From Conidiobolus incongruus B7586 (lineage: Eukaryota > Entomophthoromycota > Entomophthoromycetes > Entomophthorales > Conidiobolaceae), in NCBI GenBank assembly GCA_000697335.1, contig JNEM01011617.1, forward strand, positions 1 to 64,000: a stretch of DNA of 64,000 nt. Direction: 5' to 3'. The number at the start of each line of letters is the position of its first letter. Within the stretch, counting starts at the first letter, position 1. Positions 1-11,528 of the stretch are shown here, in pieces. The position numbers and the translations under genes were made by a program. The notes beneath the pieces were generated by a model that was given only the letters and a program-made list of their open reading frames with translations, searched no databases and was not told the origin of the DNA.

Positions 1-94
1 TAAATAACAAAACTTATATATATCTTTTTTTTCTTTTGTTATATTATATATATTATAAAACTATTAAGCTAATATTTTAAAATTAATATTATAA

Positions 95-2657
95 TACCTA
101 AATCTCTCTTTAAAAAAGTTCACTTATATATTAATTAACTTTATAATAAAAATAAATCAACTTGTAAGATTGTTAAAATTATTAGTGTTAGCTAATCTAT
201 TATAATTAGGGTTATTAAAAACAATGCTAAAGAAATTCTTAAATTAAAACTTAAGTTTGTTAAAATTATAGATAAACATGATAAAAAGTATATTTATAGA
301 TTAGTTAGTATAAATAAGTATAATATTATTATAAAAGTGTAACAAGAATAACAAGACTATACAAAAATATTAGTTAGTATTGATACTATTATATGTGTTT
401 TTATTAGAATAGATATTACTTACATCTTAAGAAAAAACACCTCTAAATAAAAAAGTCCCATTATAAAGTTAAATAAGAGTTTAAATATTAACACTAAAGT
501 TAAACTAAAATTAACTAGAGTAAAGTTATTTAATTTAATAAAACAAAGATATATTTTAATGAATCTAATAAAAAAGTTAGATGTTTCAAAAAAGATAAAA
601 AACTAATTTATAATTATTATGTTATTACAACCTAAAAATACAATAGTGGGTTAATTATATTACCTTGAATTTGAAATAATGGGAAATTTTTTAATTTCTG
701 ATTTTTCAAACATATTATTAGTTTGAAATAAATAAATATATACAAAGTTAATAGGAAATTATATATTTTTAATATATATATATATATATATTAGTTTTTT
801 TGATTAAAAAATTAACTTTTTAAAATTGGTGGTTTAATTTAATCATGCTTAAACCAAATAGTGATCATCAAAAGTTTTTTATTTTGGTATCAGTAAAACT
901 TAACCATAAACCCTCTAAAATTATTTAAAATTTACAAGCAGCTTTTAGTAATGAAGCATTATCTAAATTAACAATTTATTGCTTAGTAAATTACTTTAAG
1001 GTTAAGAGAGAAAATATTCAAAACCTGCTAAAATCTAAAAGCTTAACTTTAACTATCACTTTTTCAATTGTAAATAGAGTGAAAAAATATATTGAAAAGC
1101 ACCTTTTTATTTCAGCTAAAGAATTATCTAAGCATTTTAATATTAGTCTTATAAGTATTTTATATATTTTAAAGTTTAAACTAAAATTAATAAATAAAAA
1201 TGTAAAATGGGTACCTTATAATTTAACTAAAGCTTAAAAAAAAGCTAGAGTAACTATTGCTAAATAAAACCTATTGAAATATTAACAGAAGCCTAAACTT
1301 GTACAGTGAATAATTACAATTGATGAATCTTAGATCCTTATGTATAATCCTTTACCAAAACACAAATCAAGATGCTGGATTAAGCTAAATCAACCCCCTT
1401 TACAAATCCCTTTAAATAAACATTTTGTTAATAAGCAAAATTTTAATTATTATAAAAGATTATAATGTTATATGCTATTCTTATTTAGTTCCTAAAGGAA
1501 AATTAAATAATAGTAAACTATATATTGCTTTTTTAAATAAAAGTATTTCTAATTAGTGTTTTCAATATAATTTGAGAAGACCTATTATTTTGCATGATAA
1601 TTGCAAAATATATAAATCTAAAGCTATAAAAAACTTTCTAATTAAAAATAACTGGAAAAAACTACCATATCTAGTATATTCCTTTGATTATAACCTATGT
1701 TATTATAATTACTTTAAGTAATTAAAAAACCAGCTTACAGGAAAGAAAATTTCTGCAAGAAAATGTAATTAGTTTGTGAAACATCAAATTTCAGTTTTTA
1801 ATAAAAAGAATTGTTTTTTAGGTGTTAGAAGTTTGCTAAAAGTATAGCAAAAAGTTATTAATAATAAAAGAAACTATTAAATTTATATTATATATTTATT
1901 TTTATATATTATATATTCAAATGTTTATTTATTTTTAATTGCAAAAAATTCCCATTATTAAAAATATAGAGTAATAGTTTAAAGATATATATTATCTTTA
2001 AATATAAGGTATCTTTATAGGGTTAATAAGGGAATTAATACTGAAATATACTAAAATATTCTAAATAATGAATTAAAAAAAACTATTAAATAGTATAGAT
2101 TAAAGAAATCAAATATTATTTTCTAACAAGATAATACACCTTGTGATATTATAAATTCTACTATTAAATGACTTAAAGATAAGAAAATAACTATTATCAA
2201 ATAGACTCCTCAATCTCCTAATTTTAACCTAATTAAATATTTTTGGGATCAACTAAAAAAATTAATTAAAGTTTTCCCCCTAGTAAAAATTTAAATCAAC
2301 TTTAGAAGTATATTCAAGAAGCTTAGAATAATATTAGTCTTGCTTAATATAAGAAACTAGTTGATTTTATACCCCACAAACTTAAAGAAGTTAAAAAAGC
2401 AAAAGATGGATATATTAGATATTAATTTTTCTATCAATACTAAAACTTGGAAATTTATAACTTATCTTAAGTATACTTTTAGTATTAAAATATCAATTAA
2501 TAATTAATTAAATTTAACTATATATATTATATTATATATAAAAAATATATATTAATTATATAATTTAATATAAGTTTATTTAAATTAGAATTGATTAAGA
2601 TATTAATAGAAATATATATATTTTTAATTTTATAACTCACTTTTGTGAGCTAGTGTA
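95..2657 (+). mobile_element. Tc1-like DNA transposon, decayed, split by a mariner insertion
   Basis: A relic of a Tc1-type transposase is readable on the plus strand in two halves. The half before 660 includes a stretch near 520-640 that resembles the Tc1 'KVIWSDE' block. The half after 1974 (about 1975-2430) has FQQDN-, PQSPNFNLI- and YFWDQLKK-like blocks. From the aspartate of the QDN block there are exactly 34 residues to the position of the third catalytic residue, the DD34E spacing of the Tc1 family; that glutamate is now lysine. Stops are mostly where Gln or Trp codons are expected. Both ends are degenerate: the right end reads outward as TACACTAGCTCAC, and the left end near 95 is only weakly similar, so the ends are approximate. 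Removing the nested mariner (660-1974) rejoins the frame at a 'GLIIVW'-like block, which shows the two halves were one element. It is not functional. Confidence 0.8.
660..1974 (+). mobile_element. Mariner-like element (copy 1), complete length, decayed transposase
   Basis: The element is 1315 bp, a typical mariner length, and is bounded by imperfect terminal inverted repeats starting TTACC on the left and TTACT on the right. TA dinucleotides lie immediately outside both ends (658-659 and 1975-1976), the target duplication of this superfamily. A transposase relic runs from ATG at 845 to about 1880, with an ELSKHFNIS-like helix-turn-helix block, WVPYNLTKA, an ITIDES block and an LHDN block. From the HDN aspartate there are 34 residues to the third catalytic position, the mariner DD34D spacing; the last aspartate is replaced by tyrosine. 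Many in-frame stops are TAA at expected Gln codons and TAG or TGA at expected Trp codons, a C-to-T/G-to-A pattern. It is inserted in the Tc1-like element and is therefore younger than it. Confidence 0.9.
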
Positions 2658-2777
2658 TATAGAATTTAAAAGCATATAATTTCCTATTTACTTTGTATAA
2701 ATCTATTTATTTAAAACTAATACCATTTTTGAAAAATCATAAATTAAAAATTTCCCATTATTTTATATTCAAGGTAA
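2658..2777 (-). mobile_element. Solitary mariner-like 5' end (inverted)
   Basis: About 110 bp that is the reverse complement of the first 110 bp of mariner copy 1, ending in GGTAA and followed by TA at 2778-2779. No transposase sequence or second end is attached. It abuts the right end of the Tc1-like element, so either Tc1 inserted next to or into an older mariner copy, or this is a deletion remnant. The inner boundary is approximate. Confidence 0.75.
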
Positions 2778-3571
2778 TAATATCAATATATATTCAATTA
2801 TACTATCTTTTAATTTTTTTTATGATTTGTTAAGATTAATCAAATTATTAACTCAAAATAGATATTTAATGATAATTATATTCTTCAATAATTATATTTG
2901 ATTAAGTACTTTATTAACTTAAGATATAAAACTATTGAATAAAATAATTTATTAAATACTTAATATAAACTATTAGAAAATGATTGTATTATATATTTAA
3001 TATAATTTTATAAAAACCAATTTAATAATTTTTTTAACTAAACAAAGTCATTGTATTTGAGATTAAATCTATCATCAATGTTAATGAAGGAGCAAATGAA
3101 CAAAACTCCTGATTTTCATTAATTTGAATATTCTTATACTTAATTCTCATTATTAATGTATTATTATAATAAATTTAGATTTTTATATATAATCTTTTGA
3201 GTAAAATTGTATTTAATTTATTTGATATTTTAAATATTATTAATATCTTTAAATTTTTAATAATTAGCAATCTTTTATATAAAATATAATTTAAAAAATA
3301 ATAAGGTTTTGGTATATAATAACTATTATAATTTGTAAATATATTTTTTTCCATATTTTATACTTAGCAATATTTAATAATGATGAATAATCAAGTGATT
3401 CTAATAAAGGTTTAGAATAACACTTTTCAATAGTAACTCTATTCGTTTATTAATTATAATTTTATGAAAATATCATATTCAGTAGTTGATAATATAGCAA
3501 TAAAACATTATAAATTAGATCAAATTTTTAACTTAAGAAAGAGTAACAGATCTGAAAAAAATAACTAGAAA
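2778..3571. other. AT-rich intergenic stretch
   Basis: Very AT-rich sequence between the transposon nest and the first CHAP gene. I see no coding, RNA or repeat signal in it. Confidence 0.6.
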
Positions 3572-3577
3572 TTTATT
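3572..3577 (-). promoter_or_regulatory. Polyadenylation signal of the first CHAP gene
   Basis: AATAAA on the minus strand, 12 bases after the stop codon of the CHAP gene at 3589-4353. The position is closer to the stop than usual but plausible for a compact fungal gene. Confidence 0.5.
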
Positions 3578-3588
3578 CCTATAATACA

Positions 3589-4353
3589 TTAGCATCTTAA
3601 CTTAACCCCATTCTTCTGGATGAAGTCCATACCGTAGGGTTGAACGCGAGCTCGAATGTAGGTAACTTTCCAAGGGGTTGGAGCATTCCAGTTGGAGACA
3701 CACACATCGCCATTCTGGTAAACCTTTTCGACGATTCCCACGTGACCATAGCCACCAGCACCGTTGACACCGGGTTGAGTAATTACCATGGCACCGACGG
3801 AGGGCTGTTGCGAGATTCTGTAGCCTCCCTTGCGACGTGCGTCACTGACCCAGAGACGAGCGTCACCAGTAAGCCCGCCATTCACTCCGAAAAGTTGCTT
3901 GTAGCGACCGTCGGCCCATTCGGTACATTGGCCGCTGGGGTAAGGTTGGTTCATATTGGTGGACCAGTTGCTGATATCCTGCGCGGAGGACTTGGAGCAT
4001 GGGTCATTGTTGGGGACGCGAGCTTCACAGCTGTTTCCACCTTGGGGAGGATTCTTATTCTGGTTTTGATCTTGACCAGGTCTTTGATCCTGGTTCTGAT
4101 TTTGGTTGGGGTATTCTCCAGGCTGTTGGTTTTGGTTAGCATTGCAACCGGTTGGAGGTTGGTAATTCTGGTTTTTGTCCCCACCCTGTTGGTTCATAAT
4201 CTGGTCAATCTGGGACCACAGCTGATTGTATTCATCGGAGGAAAGGGACGAGCTGTAGGGAGCCAAGATGGAGTTGACAGTCGCGTCGTTAGTAGCACTG
4301 CTAGCTTGAGCCAGCAAGACGGCAGTAGAAAAGATTGACAAGAATTTAACCAT
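3589..4353 (-). CDS. Secreted CHAP-domain hydrolase with Q/N-rich linker
   Basis: A 254-residue single-exon protein. Residues 1-20 form a signal peptide with a hydrophobic core and small residues (ASSA) near the cleavage site. Residues 25-57 form a short conserved segment (SLSSDEYNQLW) shared with the pseudogene at 7122-8119. Residues 58-107 are Q/N/P-rich low complexity. Residues about 130-254 form a CHAP domain of the NlpC/P60-like papain fold, with the expected nucleophile Cys143 (GQCTEWAD), His204 (GHVGIVEK) and Asn221 (VSNWN) as triad. CHAP enzymes hydrolyse amide bonds, most often in peptidoglycan, so an extracellular bacterial-wall lytic role is likely but inferred. Six cysteines besides the nucleophile's neighbourhood suggest disulfides fitting secretion. 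The start is the first ATG after a TATA box 65 bp upstream. Base composition is far less AT-rich than the surroundings. Confidence 0.93.
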   Translation of the reverse strand: MVKFLSIFSTAVLLAQASSATNDATVNSILAPYSSSLSSDEYNQLWSQIDQIMNQQGGDKNQNYQPPTGCNANQNQQPGEYPNQNQNQDQRPGQDQNQNKNPPQGGNSCEARVPNNDPCSKSSAQDISNWSTNMNQPYPSGQCTEWADGRYKQLFGVNGGLTGDARLWVSDARRKGGYRISQQPSVGAMVITQPGVNGAGGYGHVGIVEKVYQNGDVCVSNWNAPTPWKVTYIRARVQPYGMDFIQKNGVKLRC

Positions 4354-4417
4354 TTTGGTAATTAAGGCGCTTTGTTACTATCAAAGTATAGTGCCCTTTT
4401 GAAGTCTCTTGTCACCG

Positions 4418-4425
4418 TTTTTATA
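4418..4425 (-). promoter_or_regulatory. TATA box of the first CHAP gene
   Basis: TATAAAAA on the minus strand, about 65 bp upstream of the ATG at 4353. It is the only strong TATA motif in the moderately GC-containing leader. Confidence 0.55.
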
Positions 4426-4426
4426 G

Positions 4427-7080
4427 TTTTGATAAAATTCCCAGCACATTATATCAATCCATTGTATAATATATGATAAATATAATCTAGATAAAATATA
4501 ATCACTATCAGTTGTAAAATTTGTAAATAAACCAGAATATTGAATCGAATGGATAAATTAACAAGTTTACAAATTCTGAAAGGATTAGGTTACAAAAATA
4601 TCTATCAAATAAATAATATTTATTATCTTGTCAGTTGATAGTAACACGTGAATTGTTGCATTCTGGGCCTTAATTTGGTATCTTAAATTGTTAGTGACAG
4701 TGATAGTAGCTACATGTTTATTTTTTCACTACGAATTAACGCCAAATATATTTGTGGTATTGATTATATTAATAGTTGATCAATAATGTTAGAATCGGAA
4801 TGTATTATCAATATTTAAGTGGAAAAATGTTCAAAAGTTAAAATAACAGCAAAAATAATATATGGATTGAATTATATAATTCAAAATCTTTTTGTTGTTT
4901 GTATGCTTATCATATATAATATAAGAATTTTGATTTAATTATCCTTGACTCATATAATTGTAAATTGAAATAACCCATCAATAAATAATCATAAAACTTA
5001 TTAGATAATGAATGCTATTGTTTCAAATACTATCAATGCTGCAAAATCCTATCCAATTTTTGATTTACAGATAAATAAAATATATTAATTGGATGGTTAA
5101 TTAAAATAAAATGTATTCTGAAACAGAAAATTAATATTCACTCTCATTTTGAAAAATGGTTAAAACAAATTTAGTCATAAAGAATTAAAATATAACCTTT
5201 GTAATGCAACAAAAATTATTATAAATAATCTAACTTTTCTACGATACATTTACTTTTAATGATGTATTATATGATTAAACTAAATACAAAATCAATTTGT
5301 TTAATAAATACGATACTTATTTGAATATCTCTCAGCCCTTCATTTATTTCGTAAATTATCATTAAATTGTTCAAATTTAATAACCATTTTATTTATTACC
5401 TGTGAATCAATAAAGATATGTAATGGTGATTTCAAAATTTTTAAAAATCAATATATACAAATACATGTGATTGATGTCAATAAAAACAAAATTATATTGC
5501 AATATATTTGCTGTGTTCGAATTAAGTAAAATTAAAGTTTAACTAATTTTTTATGCATGCAATAATTAGATGATTTTCTCACAGATGTAATACCTTATTT
5601 CGTGATCATAACATTTTTTATTATTACTTAATTGGACCATTCTTTCAAATCCAATATTAAAATATTTTGTTTTATTAATAGTTTTTTGAAATGGTAATAC
5701 ACTATTATAATTATCAATTATTTTAAAAAGTTCGTTGAGATCATTTAATAGATTTGAATTTGCGAAATAAGACTTTTCCTTTTATATAGTCAACTTGATT
5801 ACTCTATTCAAATTTGATAACACTGTAATCTTATATACAATATTTATTAAACTAGTTTAATTAATACAAATAATGCAAAGTGCTCATAAAATAATGAAAA
5901 CAATCTTAATTTACTCTCTCAATCTGTAAGATATACTAATCACTTAAACAAACATTATCTATTTATAACATTAACGAAACTTTTGCAATTCTTGATTACA
6001 CTACATTTATCAAATCACTCACATATATATCAAAATTTACAAATTTTTCTAATTACAGGAATCTGATACCAGTCATATCAAATTTTTAACAATTTACACA
6101 GAATATTCTCAGACTTTGTTCAAGTGGAGTATGTTTAATTTATCGCGGCGTTCATTTGGCAATAATTAGTTTATTGAAAGAGTTATGTGGATTGGGAATT
6201 TTCTTTGGCAGTAGTTGAATGATCGCGATATAATTTGTCAAAAAATGTATGTTTAAATAATAATATGAGTAATATGACTCTGATATATTGAAAAAAAATG
6301 TCAGATTGGTAATCTTTGACATTGAAATTTGAAATTATTAATATATATTATCATATATTCATCTTAATATTTAACAAACCATATTTTTTATAATGTTAAC
6401 TATAGTTGGAATATTAAAAATTTAATTTAATACTAATTTAGAAAAATGATAAACTGGATATTAATAAATATAACCATGTGTGATTTATAAATATATAAAA
6501 ACCAATATTTTCAGAAACTGATTATAAAATCATTAACAGATTTATAATGGAATTGAAATATTCAAAAATACATTGTGTTGGAAATAAATTCCATCCATTC
6601 ATGTAACACTCTTTATTATATAACTAGTATATTAAGTTATCAAATCTGTTGATTATATTTTATAATAGTAATAGTAATACTAACCAAAAAAATATCCCAA
6701 TTTTAAGAATTTCAAACTACTCTATATATTATTTAATTAACATTAGGCAAGATAATAAAATCAATACATTAAAATTGTCATAATATTGTAATTACGGTGT
6801 CATCTTGATGGTGTCATTAGTTGTTGAAAAACTATATGTGCTTAATATAAGTTTCGAAAATATTAAATATCAGATATCATAAAAGTTCACATCAAATGAA
6901 AAGTCAAATTTTTGATAGCTTGTGAACGCTGTAACCCTCAAAAGAATTAAAAATAATATTAAATATAGTCATTGATATGCTACAAGTTTTTCAAAATGAC
7001 ATTAGGAATTATTACATTATAAAACCAATAAATTTCTTGTTAATAATTAATATATACAAACTACCAATTTTTGGCATTAA
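4427..7080. other. AT-rich intergenic stretch
   Basis: About 2.6 kb between oppositely directed CHAP loci. A slightly GC-richer patch lies at 6110-6240. I see no gene or repeat that I can support. Confidence 0.55.
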
Positions 7081-7121
7081 ACTAGGCAAAACTTTGACAG
7101 TTTTATACCGACAGCTCCATA

Positions 7122-8119
7122 ATGGCCAATGTTTCTATTATTGTTCAGTTGTCACTTATCTTACTAAGCAAAGTGAGCGGTGCTCACAGCTATGATTTGG
7201 TTCAAAACGTGAACATTCACTGTACACGATCTTTAAGTCAGGAAGAATTCAGCCAAATTTGGAATCAGGTTCAATCGATTTTATATCAAAATGGTAATGA
7301 AAGTAATCAGTAAAATATTTAAAATCCTCAACAATCTTCTTGTTATCGTCTGGTGGTCAGAGACCTCTTAGCTAAAATCAGCAGTAGCAATAGCAGAATG
7401 GTAATGATGGTCAGGTGGTCGATATTTTGTATCCTAATAAACTTTCTAAACCACATCAACAGTAAAATCAAGAGAAGCCTTAGCAAAACGGCAACGAGGT
7501 TCAAATTTTCAATATCTTAAAGCAATGTAAACCACCTAAGCCTGAACAACAAAAGCCACAGAAAGGTTATCAAAATCACCAACAAAATGGTAATGAAGGT
7601 CAAATCGTAGATATATTAAAGCTATTCAATTCCAGTCAAACCACAGCGAGAAATCAGAAAAGAAGTCATTCGTTCAATGTGAAGCTCGTATTTCCTATAA
7701 TGATCCCTGTACCAGGTCAAGCGCCTAAATTCAATGCACATTTTCATCCCCCATGAATCAGCTATATCCCGGCAGTCTATGCACAGAGTGGGATGACGCC
7801 AGATAAAAGAGCTACTCGAAGTGAACAGCAAATTGAATGGAGACGCTCGTCAGTGGCCATCCGACAAAAGAAGCAAATATGATTACAAGATCACTATCTC
7901 ACCTTCCGTGGGTATTATGGTAGTGATCCAGCCCGGAGTGTTGGGAGCTGGATTTACAGGATATGCTGGAATCGTCGAAAAAGTTTACGAGAATGGCGAT
8001 GTATGCGTCTCCAATTGGGATTTTCCAACCCCTTGAAAGACTAATTACATCAAGCAAAAGGGTATGAATTAAGATGTCAAGTATATTCAAAAGGATGGAG
8101 CTAAGCTGAAAAGCTAAAT
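7122..8119 (+). pseudogene. CHAP-domain hydrolase pseudogene
   Basis: A decayed paralogue of the two intact CHAP genes. The first 63 codons are open and encode a signal peptide followed by SLSQEEFSQIWNQ, the same N-terminal segment as in the 3589-4353 gene. A Q-rich linker follows, in which many Gln codons have become stops. The CHAP domain is recognisable in pieces (QCEARISYNDPC, then LCTEWDDAR, then GDVCVSNWDFPTP), with several frame disruptions, and the histidine of the GH(V)GIVEK block is lost. The locus cannot yield a full-length enzyme; the open N-terminal part could at most give a short secreted peptide. Its linker resembles neither intact gene closely, so it is an old duplicate rather than a recent copy. 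Confidence 0.88.
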
Positions 8120-8734
8120 ATTGTAAACACTCATTAATGGATTTATGAATAAATAAACCCTATATCAATATATTTCTAAATCATTTAAGTTAATTTCAAT
8201 AGATATCCTTATTATGGATTTAACTTTAAACTTCACTTAGAATATTAATTTAAAAATAGAAATGTACATTAATGTTTGAAATTTAAATAATTTCATCAAT
8301 ATTCAATGAAACTTTTAAAGAATACATTATACTTAATATTATTTGAATTTTATACACATATATAACTAAATTTTTTTCAATAAAAATTTAACAATTATAA
8401 TCATTTATTACGGTTAGATTCAGTTAATGATAAATTATATCTAAAGTTTTAAGATTATTACCATCGATTACAATATATTAGATTAAATTGGAAAGTATTG
8501 TCTTTTAGAAATTGTTATAAAACAAAATAAATAAAAAAAAACAAATTAAAGTAAATAATTAAGTAAGAGAATTAAAGATAGAAATAAATATCGTATAAAG
8601 AAGATGGGTAATAAAATGCTATTATTAAGGTGCTTATAATAATAACTATAATATTTGTTATTGTTTTGAGAATTAACTATAATCAATGTGTCATTAATCA
8701 CTTTTGTGAAGTGATTAGTTGTATAGTTAGATAA
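8120..8734. other. AT-rich intergenic stretch
   Basis: Between the CHAP pseudogene and the tRNA gene. Nothing recognised; the short open frame opposite the tRNA is an artefact of the tRNA sequence. Confidence 0.6.
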
Positions 8735-8807
8735 GGTTCCATGGCCAAATGGATAAGGCGCTTGACTACGGATCAAGAGATTCCAGGTTCGATCCCTGGT
8801 GGAATCG
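8735..8807 (+). tRNA. tRNA-Arg (anticodon ACG)
   Basis: A 73-base cloverleaf. The acceptor stem GGTTCCA pairs with TGGAATC (one G-T pair), followed by discriminator G at 8807. The D arm contains A box TGGCCAAATGG at 8742-8752. The anticodon stem CTTGA/TCAAG encloses loop CTACGGA with anticodon ACG at 8768-8770. The T arm CCAGG/CCTGG carries TTCGATC, with B box GGTTCGATCCC at 8786-8796. There is no intron and no encoded CCA, as expected for a nuclear tRNA. TTTT at 8808-8811 is the RNA polymerase III terminator. A34 would be edited to inosine and read CGU, CGC and CGA. Confidence 0.97.
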
Positions 8808-8969
8808 TTTTAAATTTCAAATTTTATATAGTTGAATTTACATCATAATAATATATATTTTTTTGTTTATACATATTTTCACATTTTTAAATAATAATAT
8901 TTTCTTTAAAATTATATAAATATATTTTGTTATTCTCTATTATTTCCTTGAATTCAATTATCATTAATA

Positions 8970-9525
8970 TTACTCTGTATTTTTAATAATTGGAATTTTT
9001 TGTAATTAAAAATAAATAAACATTTGAATATATGATATATAAAAATAAATATATAATATAAATTTAATAGTTTCTTTTATTATTAATAACTTTTTGCTAT
9101 ACTTTTAACAAACTTCTAACACTTAAAAAACAGTTCTTTTTATTAAAGACTGAAATTTGATATTTCACAAACCAATTAAATTTTCCTGTAGAAATTTTCT
9201 TTCCTGCAAGCTGGTTTTTTAATTACCTAAAGCAATTATAATAACATAGGTTATAATCAAAGGAATATACTAGATATGGTAGTTTTTTCCAGTTATTTTT
9301 AATTAGAAAGTTTTTTACAACTTTAGATTTATGTATTTTACAATTATCATGTAAAATAATAGGTCTTCTCAAATTATATTGAGAACACTAATTAGAAATA
9401 CTTTTATTTAAAAAAAAAATATATAATTTCCTATTAACTTTGTATATATTTATTTATTTCAAACTAATAATATGTTTGAAAAATCAGAAATTAAAAAATT
9501 TCCCATTATTTTAAATTCAAGGTAA
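8970..9525 (-). mobile_element. Internally deleted mariner-like element (copy 2)
   Basis: A 556-bp copy in reverse orientation, with both mariner ends (TTACT at 8970, GGTAA at 9525) and TA on each side (8968-8969, 9526-9527). It keeps the C-terminal third of the transposase and the 5' terminal region, but the middle, corresponding to about 770-1535 of copy 1, is missing, with the junction near 9408. It shares with copy 1 the tyrosine in place of the third catalytic aspartate, so the two are close relatives. It is a non-autonomous derivative and sits about 160 bp downstream of the tRNA gene. Confidence 0.88.
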
Positions 9526-11466
9526 TATTATCCCATTTTCAGGAAAAACAATTATCAGTTTATACCAATAAACCTTGCAACTTTATTTTTTAATACATAC
9601 ATAAACCTGTGTAATATAAGCTAAATATACTAATCATACCATTTTAAAATACTCATAATTAAAAATTATTAATAGCTTTAAAAAATTTCAAATTTAATTA
9701 CATATTTAATATGAAAATGAAATAATATAGTATCAATTTTAACTGTGTTGGATTTTTATATTGATGATATTATTTCAAAATAATCGAAATATAACAATTT
9801 TATATTATAATAAGCAACCATCATATTAATTGGTTTTAATTAAATATCATTTTAAGTTGAATATTAAGTTCAAATTTTTATTATGAAACAATCCATAAAG
9901 CTGTATTATCAAATATACCTTATTCAAAAAAATTCATATAATATGTCTAATTTTATTAATAACGGAGTTATAATAGTATAAACCAAGGTTTGAAATATAT
10001 ATGTTTTACTGTAATTATTATTAAAATATCAATTGTTATATAAAACTTATTTATTTTTTACATTTTTAAGTTGACCTATTATTTTTGAAATTCTTTTTAA
10101 TAAATGGGCGAAATTATCTTTAATTTTTCCAATGCATCATTATTTCACTTGTTTCTCTTATATAATATTTTTGTAAATTTTTTAAAAGGTTCTTTTATTT
10201 TACTTGAAATATAAAATTAACCAGTTTGTTAGATTATGTTGTTGAGATTCCTTAGTTTTTGAAAATATGGTTTATTAATAAGAGATGCTTATCTTTATAT
10301 GGTTTCAGGTAAAGCTTTTTTAAGAAATTTAAACAAACAATTAATTAGATTTACTAATAAAATTACACGCCTAAATTAAACGTAAGGTGTTTTAAACACT
10401 AATACTCTTACAATTCTGCAATCATATTCTCATTTTACATATTTAGAAATTATTAGGAATTTTCAAATCAGAGACTATTAAAAATTCATGAATTCTAATT
10501 TACTAATATCAGATATAAAATCAATCATAAAGAGGTGAGTATTTTACGTATGTAGTAAGGTGGTAGTATGATATAAATCCAAATAACAAAATAAAGCAAT
10601 AGAAAGAGAAATGGTTTCCTCATGCCAATTTGTTTGTTTTGCAATAGTAATAAATAGGACATTTACTTTTATAAACTCTAAATCTAGTACCTGTTTTGCA
10701 CTCCACTAATAAATAATGAAACACAAGTCTCTGAATGCTAAGAAATTTTATCAATGTATTCTGATAATCATATGAATAATAGGCTAATTAGCTATGAAAT
10801 TAAGTCTATCTGGTAGCAAATCTGGTTCATTGTGCAGAAATATGAGTTTAATTAACAATCATTCATTTTATAAATTTAATTTTGAATGTTCATTTTCTTT
10901 TTGGAGAATTTCTGAGTTGAATGCTTTAATAATCATTTAAGATGGGCGAGCTGTATACCAATCTTGAAATTGATTTAGAGGATTATATTTCAGGATATTA
11001 AAATGGAATTATAGTATAATTAATATATAGTCATTCGGATTTTAAAAAGTTTAACATATTACCAAATATGTTTCAATTAATTAAAACACTTGAACTAACA
11101 AAAATTTAACAAAATTTGACATTTAAGTGTAACCCATTAACTGACTCCTGCTGATAATCATATCACCAATCAATTAAACGAGGCGCATTTAGGCAATTAT
11201 TTAGCTTCAATTATTTAGATAAGCGTAATGCATTCATAAGCGCCAACTCTTTTCACTTTTTGCAGAATTTTTTTTAGAAATTTTGTGGTATTTTGTTATA
11301 ATTGGTAATTATTTGCGGTTTTAAGAATTCTAATAGGTTTCGCGAAATGTAAGACGATTAAAAAGCTGTTCAAATACTGGTAATATGGTATATGTTGCAT
11401 ATAAGTTGCTATTTTTAATAGTTCTATAACATGTCTTTGGGCAATGGATTTGACAATATTGTATAC
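9526..11466. other. Intergenic stretch upstream of the second intact CHAP gene
   Basis: About 1.9 kb. The part from 10230 to 11460 is less AT-rich than the window average but has no open frame or RNA signal that I can support. The last 350 bases are probably promoter sequence for the CHAP gene at 11529. Confidence 0.5.
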
Positions 11467-11474
11467 TATATAAT
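11467..11474 (+). promoter_or_regulatory. TATA box of the second intact CHAP gene
   Basis: TATATAAT beginning 62 bp upstream of the ATG at 11529, matching the spacing seen at the first CHAP gene. Confidence 0.5.
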
Positions 11475-11528
11475 GGATGGCTTGAAATACAAAATCATCA
11501 ATTTGAAGTCATATTTGATATATCGACC

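Noticed and set aside
660-1974. Alternative genetic code with TAA/TAG read as glutamine
   Set aside because: Stops at expected Gln codons in the mariner looked ciliate-like, but expected Trp codons are also stops, and the intact genes use CAA/CAG for Gln and end normally at TAA, TAG or TGA, so decay explains them.
3640-4338. 232-codon plus-strand open frame opposite the first CHAP gene
   Set aside because: It mirrors the Q/N-rich coding strand and gives a Leu/Val/Ile-rich artefact; the minus strand has the signal peptide and the CHAP triad.
8546-8776. 76-codon minus-strand frame over the tRNA
   Set aside because: Its start lies in the tRNA-Arg gene, and the rest is AT-rich sequence with no motif.
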